Shown: positions 8,378 through 17,853 of the stretch, piece by piece
How positions within the stretch are numbered: position 1 is the stretch's first letter
How the letters are laid out: each line of letters starts with the position of its first letter
Assembly: GCA_003427395.1 (NCBI GenBank)
Contig: BFEA01000078.1
Coordinates: 2,397,804 to 2,421,476 of the forward strand
Direction: 5' to 3'
Source: Chara braunii
Taxonomy: Eukaryota; Streptophyta; Charophyceae; Charales; Characeae
Length of the DNA stretch: 23,673 nt
Made by a program: the position numbers and the translations under genes
Notes under the pieces: model-generated
Seen by the model: only the letters and a program-made list of their open reading frames with translations
Told to the model about the DNA's origin: nothing
Databases searched by the model: none

Positions 8378-8985
8378 CAGACCTTTTTGGTCTGTGGAGA
8401 GCTCTTAAATATCTGGTCTCTCAAAAGCAGGCCGGAATTATGTGGTTACATCTTTTGCTAGTTACCCCCTCGGCTGTCTGGTTAGCGAACAAGGGCATGG
8501 ATATTGGTGTGCAATGTGCTCTCTGCCAGTGGGGCTGGGAAACTGCGTCTCATATCTGGCTGTATTGCCCCCTCTCCCTTCAAGTTTGGGAGTGGTGGAA
8601 GGAAAGGTGGAGGTCTTTCGCAGATACTAGTTTTGCATGGTCACAGGAATGGTCTCTACATGCTCTGGTAAGTCAAGAGACTGATTTCTCAAAGGGCTGG
8701 CCATATGTAGCTTTGGTCTCGCGGGGGGCCGTCATGGAAATTTTATGGAAAGCCCGAAATAGGGCTATTTTTAAGNAAGAGTCTACCCCCTTTCAGACAC
8801 AGATCGGAGCCATNAAGTCCCTGATTAGGCAGAATATCTTAGCAGACTGNCATAACGCCCGGGCTCATCCACGAAAAGGGNGACTGTGGTTTTCTNAGAC
8901 TTGGCTCCAAAACGATAGAATAGCCTCTATCTCTTTGGAGGGNAATCTTTCCTTTGCNGATTGGTTATCTTCAGACAGGAACTAA
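8378..8985 (+). pseudogene. LINE ORF2 C-terminal fragment (zf-RVT zinc-binding domain)
   Basis: The frame in use runs from host-derived sequence at 8335 into the element at 8378 and stops at 8983-8985. Counted from the ATG at 8335, the element part starts near residue 15 and carries WRALKYLVSQKQ followed by a zinc-binding motif, CALCQWGWETASHIWLYC: Cys61, Cys64, His73 and Cys78. This CxxC-x8-H-x4-C pattern with a following WEWW is typical of the reverse-transcriptase-associated zinc-binding domain at the end of plant L1-type ORF2. The endonuclease and reverse transcriptase are absent, so this copy cannot be autonomous. The ATG at 8335 lies in the duplicated host repeat, so the apparent start is accidental. 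Seven Ns leave several residues unresolved. Confidence 0.75.
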
Positions 8986-9492
8986 ATGGGGAAAGGCTCC
9001 TTTGAATACTGTGATGCTGCCATTTTAGGCAGAAGTCGGGAGGAAGGGCCGCTTTGGTAGGCCCAGTGTCTGATGATAGAATTTTTAGATTGACTAGGAA
9101 TATTAAGCTTGTGGCAATCCATAGATGATGTCCTTTGGATGGGCTCATACTTAGTCTATAGGCTTTAGATCCGTTAATTTTGAGTTGATAGATGGTCTTG
9201 TGGAATTGCGATTTAATTAGTATTTCGTGTGTCAGAGAAAAATTAGTAATATGTCAGAGGCAGATAGTTAGTGGAATCGGAAGGTGAATAGTTTATGTGA
9301 ACTTCGGTTTGTATGCAGAATAGATAATGTGGGCAACTTGTGATGCCATCCAGCCTGGATGGCTGTAAGCGAAACCGGCCGAAGCTGCCGGGATAACTCC
9401 GGGTTGAATTGTGAGGTTCCCGGCCTCAAATTGAATCTTTTGCTATAATGTAAGGAGAATTATAGGGAAAAAAAAAAAAAAAAAAAAAAAAA
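8378..9492 (+). mobile_element. 5'-truncated LINE insertion with perfect target-site duplication
   Basis: The 18-bp sequence GAATCTTCCGCCACAACA occurs at 8360-8377 and again at 9493-9510, immediately outside the element. The element ends in a poly(A) tail (about 9469-9492) and begins abruptly inside coding sequence, the signature of target-primed reverse transcription with 5' truncation. Its coding part is the extreme C-terminus of a LINE ORF2. The 3' UTR (8986-9468) contains GC-rich pairing sequence near 9351-9425. The identical duplication suggests a fairly recent insertion. Seven single Ns (8776-8958) may reflect collapse of several near-identical copies in assembly. Confidence 0.85.
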
Positions 9493-10546
9493 GAATCTTC
9501 CGCCACAACATGGAAGGATACACCACGATGATTTTTGTCTTTTTGTGGACGTCGAGAGTCGTGGAGCGAAGCCCATACTATATGGTTCTGGGCGCGTCCG
9601 TGTGATGATTCATCCACGTCTGGACGTGAATGAGTCACATCTATGGAATTTTCGCTGGCGGACCAAGTCGGTGTCGCTTGTCTCGTCCAGGACGACAGCA
9701 TTTGGAGAGAGGAGGGGGAGCATAAAAAGGCCAACAATCACTGCCATTCTGGTTCAGCTGGAATTGCCACGACTCGAATGTCTCGCGTAGAGAAAAAGAG
9801 GTGGGTTTCACACCCCTGCCCCCCCCGCCCCCCCCCCTTTCAGATCAGAATTCAACTTAGCACATACAAATCGAATTTGACCGGTAGAAGCGGAACATGC
9901 ATCCGACAAGGGACACCATCGACACCCCTTTTCCACGTGCTTGGCTGGTAACATCGCCCAATACCCAGCTTTGGCCATCAGTCAGGGAGTGCAGTAGGTC
10001 TCTGCTGTTGCTCTCTTGCCCTGCAGTGCTTTTTTCCCTTTTTGTCGTTCGTATCTCAACAGTCCTGGACCACAAGCGGGTGTTTGATAAAGGTACGCAC
10101 TGGGGGGGCCGAAGTGATTGATAAATTGCGGGCGCAGACTCTTTTCCCCGACATTCGCGAGCAGCTGAGCTGAGAGATATGACAGGCCGGAAGCGGTCTA
10201 TTGCTTCGGCAACTTGGCGGAGAAGGGAGGAGAGAGAGCACGTCTACACTTGCACGTCTATACTTGCACGCCATCCCGCAGCGAAGGCAGTGCAGGAGCG
10301 ATCAGTTGATGTGGGAAGCAGTCGAGGCGGCTGTCGAACTTCGAATTGAGCACTTCACGTCTGCCTCGGAGCAGTGCTAGAGGGAGGGCACGTCGAGGTA
10401 AAGGTGGGAAAGGCGGTACAGGCGGGGGAGGGAGGCACTGTTGGCTTTTATTCCCGACCACCTTGCTCTTTACGTACTGAAGGCACTGTTGGGAGAACGT
10501 GGACGCTGATCCCGATGGCGGAAGAGTGTCGTGATCCGTCTCGTCC
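9493..10546. other. Upstream region of DUF4360 gene 2
   Basis: Begins with the second copy of the LINE target site. It contains an imperfect hairpin around CACGTCTGGACGTG (9616-9629, with weaker outer pairing to 9604-9640), a C-rich tract (about 9819-9838) and a 14-bp tandem repeat CACGTCTAYACTTG (10239-10252 and 10253-10266). The promoter of gene 2 is presumably here, but no convincing TATA box was found. An ATG at 10515, out of frame with the gene, opens a 22-codon reading frame that overlaps the true start and ends at 10583, so it could reduce translation if it is in the leader. Confidence 0.4.
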
Positions 10547-11203
10547 ATGGCGGCTATGGCGGCGCTGCTGCTACTTGCCTTAATGCAGTCCGCCATCCAC
10601 GGACATGCTCCATCCCCGGATCCTGGTACGGTCAAGATCGAGACTTTCAGTTACGCCGGCGACGGCTGCCCACCTTGTTCCGCCGAGGGCGCAGTGTCTG
10701 ATGACGGGCCAGCGCTCACCGTCATGTTCAGCCAGTACACTGCCTCGACAGACGCTGGCAGTTCCGGTCTGAGGAAGGCGTGCATGGTGACGGCCGTGCT
10801 GAGTTATCCGCTAGGTTTCCGCTTCCACCTGGTGGACGTCACCATGCGCGGGTATGCCAAGATGGACGCTGGCGTGACCGGCACCATTCAGACCAGTTAC
10901 CATATCTCCGGGGTAAGCGGGACGACACGAGCTAAGCGCGTCATCACCGGCGCGTTCGATGACAACTTTGAGTTTACGGACAGTTTCGCTGCAGCCGTCT
11001 ACAGCGAGTGCAACACCGTCAGGAACCTCAACCTCGTCTCGGAAGTGCGAGTGAATCCTGGGAACCCACCGGCAAGTGGCCTCCTGACCATGGACTCTCA
11101 GGATCTCCGGCTCACGCAAGTCTTCGCCCTCGCCTGGGAGTCCTGCGAAACCCCAGGCCATTGCCACCTTGTCGCCTCAGCACGTAGCACGCGACCAAAC
11201 TAG
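10547..11203 (+). CDS. Secreted DUF4360-family protein, copy 2
   Basis: An uninterrupted 218-codon frame. MAAMAALLLLALMQSAIHGHA is a signal peptide, probably cleaved after His-Gly or His-Ala near residue 21; Met4 is an alternative start. The mature chain follows DUF4360: YAGDGC (Cys41), CPPC (Cys44), LTVMFSQYTASTDA, RKAC (Cys79), SYPLGFRFHLVDVTMRGYAKMDAGV, SYHISGVSGTT, FEFTDSF, YSECN (Cys155), TMDSQD and WESC (Cys200), then an 18-residue tail with Cys206. Cys41, 79, 155 and 200 are shared with copy 1 and may form two disulphides; Cys44 and Cys206 are extra here and may pair with each other. These pairings are inference. The gene is intronless and points away from copy 1, which starts 5.3 kb away. 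The full-length frame, conserved motifs and signal peptide suggest a real host gene. Its biochemical role is unknown. Confidence 0.8.
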   Translation: MAAMAALLLLALMQSAIHGHAPSPDPGTVKIETFSYAGDGCPPCSAEGAVSDDGPALTVMFSQYTASTDAGSSGLRKACMVTAVLSYPLGFRFHLVDVTMRGYAKMDAGVTGTIQTSYHISGVSGTTRAKRVITGAFDDNFEFTDSFAAAVYSECNTVRNLNLVSEVRVNPGNPPASGLLTMDSQDLRLTQVFALAWESCETPGHCHLVASARSTRPN

Positions 11204-11458
11204 GCTACATGCTCACGGACGGAACACTTTTCGTAGCGAGTCTTCCTGTGCATGTCCTGGGGTGCGACCGTCGGTGTAGATTCTCTATCTCTGCAAAACG
11301 CTCGACTTGTACTCATAACTTTGTATAGGTCGGTTACTGATAGTCGTAGCTGGTTGAGGCAGTCGAGTTCTCGATTTTCTGCTGATTTGAAGGCATTTCC
11401 ATCGCTGATCCGGGAGTCGCTACAGTAGATCCCAGACGGACTAGCCAAGGCATCTCTA

Positions 11459-11462
<4 letters not shown>
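11204..11462 (+). other. 3' flank of DUF4360 gene 2
   Basis: Sequence between the stop codon and the CT microsatellite, probably the 3' UTR. No confident polyadenylation signal and no other feature are seen. Confidence 0.4.
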
Positions 11463-11547
<85 letters not shown>

Positions 11548-11584
11548 GTGTGTGTGTNNNNNNNNNNNNNNNNNNNNNNNNNNN

Positions 11585-11660
<76 letters not shown>
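11463..11660. repeat. (TC)n-(TG)n compound microsatellite with N gap
   Basis: A TC array (11463-11543) passes directly into a TG array (11544-11660) interrupted by 27 Ns (11558-11584), then a short GCGCGC. The true length is unknown because the gap lies inside the array. Open frames here are dinucleotide artefacts. Alternating TG/GC tracts favour Z-DNA, which is general knowledge and not tested here. Confidence 0.95.
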
Positions 11661-11667
<7 letters not shown>

Positions 11668-12110
11668 GCGTTAAGGCGGAGCATCTCTCTTTCTGTGTAT
11701 CTCTCGTTCTTGCGGAAGTGTTCTTTTAGACGAATCTCGACCTTGCGTAAAAGTGTAGGATTTGCCCACGACCTAGTGGTATAGCATAATGTCACTGTTA
11801 TGAAATTCGAGAAATGAGATGTGGATAAAGCCACTGAGCTTCCGTTCACGTCGTCAGTTCCCATGTGCTTTATATGCTCTTGGGATCTGTCAGTTCTCAC
11901 TTCACAGCGGCGGTGATGGTTTATGTCACTCAAGACAGAAAGAAAGTACTTCTTCTTTTCGTTTTGAACTTTCCCACTCCCCATTTGGTGGACCTTTTCT
12001 TGGACTGAGCTTGCAGTTCTGTCGGTCTTCTGTCCACCCTGCCTTGCCCATCCAAGAGTTTCGTGTCTGAATTTCATTGCTATGTATCAGAGGGCGGTTC
12101 TGATCATGGC
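11661..12110. other. Intergenic sequence, nothing assigned
   Basis: Unique-looking sequence without recognisable coding or RNA features. The open frame at 11819-12070 has no domain and a T-rich composition. Confidence 0.35.
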
Positions 12111-12590
12111 CACGGGGTCAAACTCGGACGGCGGCCGTGAACACGGCCGCTGCGTCTCCGGCCGCGGTTGGGTGCGGCCGTGACTTTCAGGAATTTTTTT
12201 ATACTTCAAACAATTCTAAAAAAAAAAAAAAAAAAAAAAATTGTGTTGTAAATCTTTTCGAGATTTAAATTTTTTAATTTTTTTTTTTATTTTTTGACTT
12301 CGTCTTTGAATTATTAAAATTCCAAAACTGATTTTCCTAAGGCAAAAGCTGCTTTTTTTTTTTTTTTTTTCAGAAAAAATATGAAACATGTGTTTTTTAT
12401 TTTAAATCGGGTAAAGTTTTTGGATACGACCACAAGGCAAAAGTTGTTCAGTATATTTTCCTGCATAACATTTGTTTTTTTCCAGATTTTTTTTTGTCTT
12501 TTTGTTTTTTGTCCTTTTTATGGCAGCGGACCACGACCATGGCTGTGAGGTCGCGGCCTAGGCCATGGCCGCCTCTGCGGGGGGTTCATA
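12110..12590. repeat. AT-rich island bounded by GC-rich palindromes
   Basis: The left border contains a perfect hairpin, GCGGCCGTGAACACGGCCGC (12131-12150), followed by further CGGCCGCGG-type sequence. The centre (about 12188-12530) is extremely A+T-rich with long A and T runs. The right border (about 12528-12580) contains GGCCTAGGCC and GGCCATGGCC. The borders are partly reverse-complementary to each other, so this may be a decayed foldback element. No coding capacity is seen. Confidence 0.5.
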
Positions 12591-14361
12591 GGAAGGAAAA
12601 GCTCTTGCACCCATAGGATCCAGGGCATTGACTCAGGTAGATCTTCCCGCTCTGAAATGAAAGAAGCAGGTAAGTGAAAGCTCACCCCAATCGGGTAAAG
12701 GGATATTTCACATCCGATTCAACAGGAAAAACGAACGAGAAGAGCTCGTAGGAAGTGGACAGCGACCGAGATGGGGAAAACATTGAAGAAACAAGAGACA
12801 AAAATCAAAACAGAAAGAAAAAGATATGAAAAAACAATCAGCATGAGCGAGTAGACTCAACGAATGTGACAAAGGACCAAGCGGGCCTCCATCTGCCCTG
12901 GCCTACAGCCAGAGCCTATTCAGCTATTTGCCAGTTCGGCCTGTAGGACCAGGCCTGTGACGGACCCAGCAGGTGTGGTGCTCCGCCTGGGACAGAGATG
13001 AAGATGGAGGATGAAGGGGGAGCGAGATGGCACAGCGCAACTCCCATGCTATAATCCAACGCACATATTCCAAGATGTGCCTATGTAGAATGAATCGGAA
13101 AACAGACAACAGGTGGGGTATACCCTAGCGGACAAACGGGACAAGGCTGGACTGGCTGGTACCGACAGAGGTACAACCTGGACTGGACTACCCCGAGTAC
13201 AACACAGGCCTGTGAGGACAGGCCTACTAGAGGTCCACTACACGATCCTTGGCCTATGATAGATCGCCTAGATAGTAGATACAAGCACGCTCCCGCCAAG
13301 AAGCGGAACTCTACCAAAAAAAAAGAAAACATGGGTAGTCTAGGATGCGGAGCAAGCTCCAGACTGAGTCCATGCGATGCAACCTAGGATAGAAAATGTC
13401 ACAAAAACGGCAATGTCACAGCTAACAGCCTAAGTGAAAGAAGAAGCAACTAACTAGCATAGATGTCCTAGGAAAGCAGAAAGTAATGACAGCTAGGTAC
13501 TAGAATCTTGGAGGCAGTAACCTCAGTCTGGAAACAACTGACTATTGTATAAGTCCTAAGAAGAGCAAAAGCAGAACAACTAAATCCTAGAAATGTCAGA
13601 GGCAGTAGCTTCAGTCTAAGAGCAACAAAGCAACAACAAGACAACCATATGTCACAGGAGGAGTGTGTCGAAAACCAAAAGGTGGGATGGTCTCTGAGGG
13701 TGGCGAATGCAGCCTATGGGTCGATAACTCCTAAGGGCATCCACACAAAATGATAGGGAGACACATGTCATCAGGCTCAATGAGGGTAGGGAACTGGGAG
13801 CGAACAGAACCAATGACCCTAACAGATAAACCATCAGGGCGGGTAATGCTTGACTAAAGGGGTGACCGCTATGGAGGGTCGACCATGCAAGGGAACAAGG
13901 GAGCCTGGTATAGTGGGCGCACCTAGATGAAGTATGCGAGGCTGCCTAACTAGGGCGTGAGGGCCGGCAGAGAGTAGAAAAATGATGGGTAAGGGAATCA
14001 TACAAATATCTCCTAAGGTGAGGGAAGTCGACGCTAGATCCGCAAGCTGGGAAGCTAGGGCAACGTTACGGTCCCGATGCCTATGCGTATACCAAGGGAG
14101 AGCCCAACTTGAAGGAACCCGGCGAAAGGAGACCATCATGCGACACAGCCAAGGTACTGTACAGGGTTAAATGGAAAGAGAGTAGCGACGTCTGAAGTAG
14201 GCAGAGCTGATCGTGACGAAGGTCATGAAGCTCTCGATGACGTCCATAATGAGAAGTCCGGAATGTCGTCGAGGAAGAGTCGCAACGTCGACGAGCTAAA
14301 GTAGCAAAATTGGAGTAGATGGAGTACTAAGAAGTTGAAGACGTGGGAAGATAGGTCAGAG
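12591..14361. other. Region beyond the 3' end of the decayed chromovirus pol
   Basis: This is where the 3' UTR and LTR of the minus-strand element would be expected, but I could not define LTR ends or a polypurine tract. It contains weakly repeated CCTAG-, AGGCAGTA- and CTCAGTCT-rich sequence (13430-13620) and GGCCTGTAGGACCAGGCCTG-type repeats (12900-13230). Minus-strand open frames at 13834-14139 and 14223-14501 are unrecognised and probably not genes. Confidence 0.35.
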
Positions 14362-16736
14362 TCAATCGTCGTATCGAGCAAGACGACGACGAGTGTATTG
14401 CGGACGCTCAGAAGCATCCGGCTGCTGCTGAAGGTCTGCCTCAGATGGAGTAGGCTCGACTTCAATGGTCTCCTCAGCCAAGGGAGAAGGAGGAGGGTCA
14501 CCCAGCACGACGAGAACGGTCATAGGCACGCACCAACATCCGAGCGTGCTGCAAGTGCTCGAGGGGCTCCCAAGTAGCCTCCTCATCAGGGTAACCTTTC
14601 CAACGTATGAGATACTCGACATAGGGACGGTTGTCGTAGGTGACTCGACGACTAATGATGTCTGAACGAGGAACTTCTCGTGGCCGTCCACCATGATGGG
14701 TGGAGGGCACTCGTATGGTCAACCAACGAAACGCTCGGACGGTCTGCGGTAGGGACGCAGTAACGAGACGGGGAAGACATCGTGCACACGAGCCTGGCGT
14801 ACGTAGTCGGGCAGCTTCACACGAAAGTTGACTGGGCTAGAAGCCGTATCAGAACCAACGGCCTGGAGAATGCGGCATGGGCCAAAGAAGCGACGCCGAA
14901 ACTTGCGAAGCGTGTCCATTTCGAGCTGTAAGTGGCGGGCGCCGATAAGCACATCATCACTGACTTTGAACGGATGATCCATCCTCGATCGGTTCGCACG
15001 TGCTGCTATGCGAGTTCGGAAAGCAGCTATGTGCTCATGCCCGGTCTTCATGATCGACGTCATGTGTGCAACCCAATCATCCAGCACGGGACAACTCGTG
15101 TCGGGGTGCATCTGTGACGGTCGAAGGAAGTTTGCGGGAACACGAGGGTCAGAGTCGTGGCCGGAATAATAAGGCGACATCCCCGTGGATGGTGACACGG
15201 CGTGGTTATAGGCTATCTCCGCGTGGACAAGATAAAGATCCCACTACTGGTCGTCACTAACAATCTTTCGGAGAATATCTCCAAGAGTCATTTTCGTGAC
15301 CTCGGTCTGACCATAAGTCTGGGGATGGTTAGACATGGAGAAGCGGAGCTGGGTGCCGTAAACCTCGTGGATCCGTCGCCAGAATCCGTTGGTAAAGCAC
15401 AGTTCATGGTCAGATATGATGCTTAGAGGTAAGTCGTGGTTAAGCACGACTCGATCGAACACGATGTCGACGACCTCACGTGCACTGATGGCATAGCGGC
15501 ACGGAACAAAGCGTGTAGTGTCGTGCACGGTTCGTGAAGCGGTCGACGACAACGAGGATAGTTTTCATGACCGCGGGGTGTCGGCGGACAAAGAGGACCG
15601 ATAAAGTCCATTCAGATGGACTACCAACGAACCTAAGGGATAGTAAGAGGCTGAAGCAAACCATAAGGTAAGTGGTTCGCACTGTTCACTTCCTAACAGG
15701 TGGGACACTCTGCGACGCAGTCCTTCACAAAGTCCTTGCAGTTCAGCTAAACGTATAGGCGGTTCACACGAGCCAACGTCTTGTGGAAGCCCATATGATC
15801 GGCGGCTGTCTGATCATGGAACTTTGCTACTGCCCTGACACGTAGTTGTCCAGTGGAGGGAACACAAATATGGGGCTCTCTGGTGCCTTGTGAACCGTGG
15901 CGGTACACAAGACCCTTGTCCCCGAAAGAGTAGTTCGAGACGGTTTTGCCACTCCGAAGGATCGCATGGATGTCGCGATAGTCGGGGCAGTGGCAGTACT
16001 GAGTCCGAAACTCGTCGAACACCGAGTGGTGGACGGTGGTGATCGAGATGGCAGCAGGCTGGATCGGCTCCTGATCATGGTCAGGGCGCCGGGATAAGGC
16101 ATTTGCGACCTGATTAGTCTCACCCTTGATGTGCTAAGTGGTACAACTAAACTCGGATAGGTCGCGCCATCAACGAGCCGGTCGAGGAACGAGCTCGGGC
16201 TTTGTCAGAAAAGCCTGGACAACAGAGTTGTCCGTGCACACCGTGAATGGTGCATCGTGCAGGTAGTGACGCCAGTACCGAGCGGCATAAACTACTACGA
16301 GAAACTCACGTTCATCAACAGTGTAGTTTATCTCAGAGGGCAGAAGCTGACGGGAGTGAAAGGCTTTCAGACAATCACCGGAGCGAGACTGGACAGTGTC
16401 ATCCTCAGCGATGGTAGGAGAATAGTCAATAGAACGCTTGTTAGTAGCTGGACGAGTAAGCGTTAGGAGGGAGGCAGTGGTAGGGGTACGGGATGGGAAG
16501 CGAGGGATACGGGGATGACAGGAATCAGAAGAGGAGGGGAAAATCTGAGAAAGCACTGCTCCTATAGCAAAATATGATGCATCGGCGGTAAGGATAAAAG
16601 GGCGATCAAAATCGGGTAGGTGAAGAACCGGTGGGCATATCACCGCCTTCTTGATGGCGCGAAAGGCGTCCTCGTTGAGGGGTGTCCAAGCCCATATCTC
16701 CCCCATCTCCCACTTCACTTTTTTTTCTCTTCTCAC
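14362..16736 (-). pseudogene. Decayed Ty3/gypsy chromovirus pol (RNase H, integrase, chromodomain)
   Basis: Read on minus, domains follow Ty3 order. 16700-16170: end of the RT connection (WTPLNEDAFRAIKKAV) and RNase H, with TADAS, INYTVDERE and TDN supplying the acidic residues. 16022-15695: integrase zinc-binding region with DHMGFH, then CVAECPTC after an in-frame TAG. 15682-15244: integrase core split over several frames, with MDFIGPL, VVVDRFTNRA, the second acidic residue in IISDHELCF, and HPQTYGQTE. 15198-14719: C-terminal domain with a GPY/F-like module (RRRFFGPCRILQAV). 14650-14500: chromodomain, YVEYLIRWKGYPDEEATWEP, in another frame. 14500-14362: a C-terminal tail in a third frame. 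The RT palm (YxDD) is absent, the sequence ending abruptly near 16700. Multiple stops and frameshifts make it non-functional. The chromodomain places it among chromoviruses. Confidence 0.85.
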
Positions 16737-17221
16737 CTATTTCTCTCTTTCTTTATCACTTTTTCATTCCCCCCCTCTCAACTTTGAATTTTTCTGTTTT
16801 TTCTTCTTTTCTCTTTCTCTTTGATTTAAATTTCCTCTTTTCCCTTAAAAATTGAAATTATCTTATTCGCTAGCTCTTGTTTTATTTTCTGATTTATTTT
16901 TATTTTTATTTTATTTATTCTAAAAATTTGAATTTTTCGATAGCACCTCTATATCTTGCTAGGACTTAGTATTTTCTGTTGTCATCGCATATTTTGACCC
17001 CTTGATGGTAACGAAGTGCTGCCAAAATTTTATCTTTTCTCCCTATTTTCTTCTTACCGCACATTTTGACCCGTTGGCGGTAGTGAAGCGCTAGCCAAAT
17101 TTTCACATTTTACTTAGTTTTTTTTTTGACGGCACACTTTGACCCCATGGGGGTACGGAGATGCTGCCGAAATTTTTGGAAAATTTCAAGGCTTAGTTTT
17201 TTTTCACTCTCCTCCATCTCT

Positions 17222-17280
<59 letters not shown>

Positions 17281-17853
17281 TCTATTTTTATGAAATTTTC
17301 AATTTGCGGCATTTTGAAAGTTAGTGTGTTCCTCTTGCTTTTGTTTTCCTCTTGGCACATTTTGACTCCATGGGGGCTGGGTAAATGCTGCCGAAAATTC
17401 AAAAAAAATAAATATTCTCTCTCTGCACACTATTTACATTTTATTTATTTATTTCTATTTATTCATTTTTATATTTTTTCTTTCGAAATTTCACTATTTA
17501 TTTTATTTTCTCTCCCCCTCGAGAACCCCTCCATGGTTATTATTTTTTTTTTTTTATTAGGTCGCCGCTACCCTCTCCTAACCACCCGAACCCCGGTTAA
17601 GGTTTTCTTTGGGTTTTTCTCGGGTTTTGGGTTCTGCTAACCCCCCCTACTCCCCCGCCTCCTCCCATCATGCACCCTGTACCCGAACGACTCCTCTCCC
17701 CTTGACCAGATTCGGGCCACCATCTCACGCTCGACCCGCTGGTCACGGGGTGAGCCGACACACGACTACCCACTCCGCTCTCGCGCTCCTCTCCCTCTCA
17801 CCAGTGGTCCCTTGTCCCCATAGTATAACCCCTCTCTCCCCTCAACTCCCACC
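16737..17853. repeat. T-rich region with a ~45-bp hairpin-like repeat
   Basis: Four copies of a motif with consensus near GCACATTTTGACCCCATGG, continuing to TGCTGCC and AAATTT, begin at about 16987, 17059, 17132 and 17355. The first three are spaced about 72-73 bp apart; the fourth is 223 bp on, beyond a TTTA microsatellite. Copies 3 and 4 can pair internally (CCCCATGGGG core in copy 3, outer CGGCA with TGCCG). The region lies just upstream of the plus-strand gag, so it may be the LTR or leader of that element; no LTR ends were found. Confidence 0.6.
17221..17283. repeat. (TTTA)n microsatellite
   Basis: About fifteen perfect TTTA units occupy 17221-17280, with one further imperfect unit. It lies inside the T-rich repeat region between hairpin-like copies 3 and 4. 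Confidence 0.95.

Noticed and set aside
11334-12077. 247-codon minus-strand frame
   Set aside because: Much of it is Thr-His and Arg-Glu dipeptide repeats from the microsatellite plus an N gap.
13834-14139. 101-codon minus-strand frame beyond the chromovirus pol
   Set aside because: No domain; lies where the 3' non-coding end or LTR of the element is expected and shows no homology I can recognise.
17139-17640. Leu/Ile/Phe-rich frames resembling membrane proteins
   Set aside because: They are translations of TTTA and T-rich repeats.
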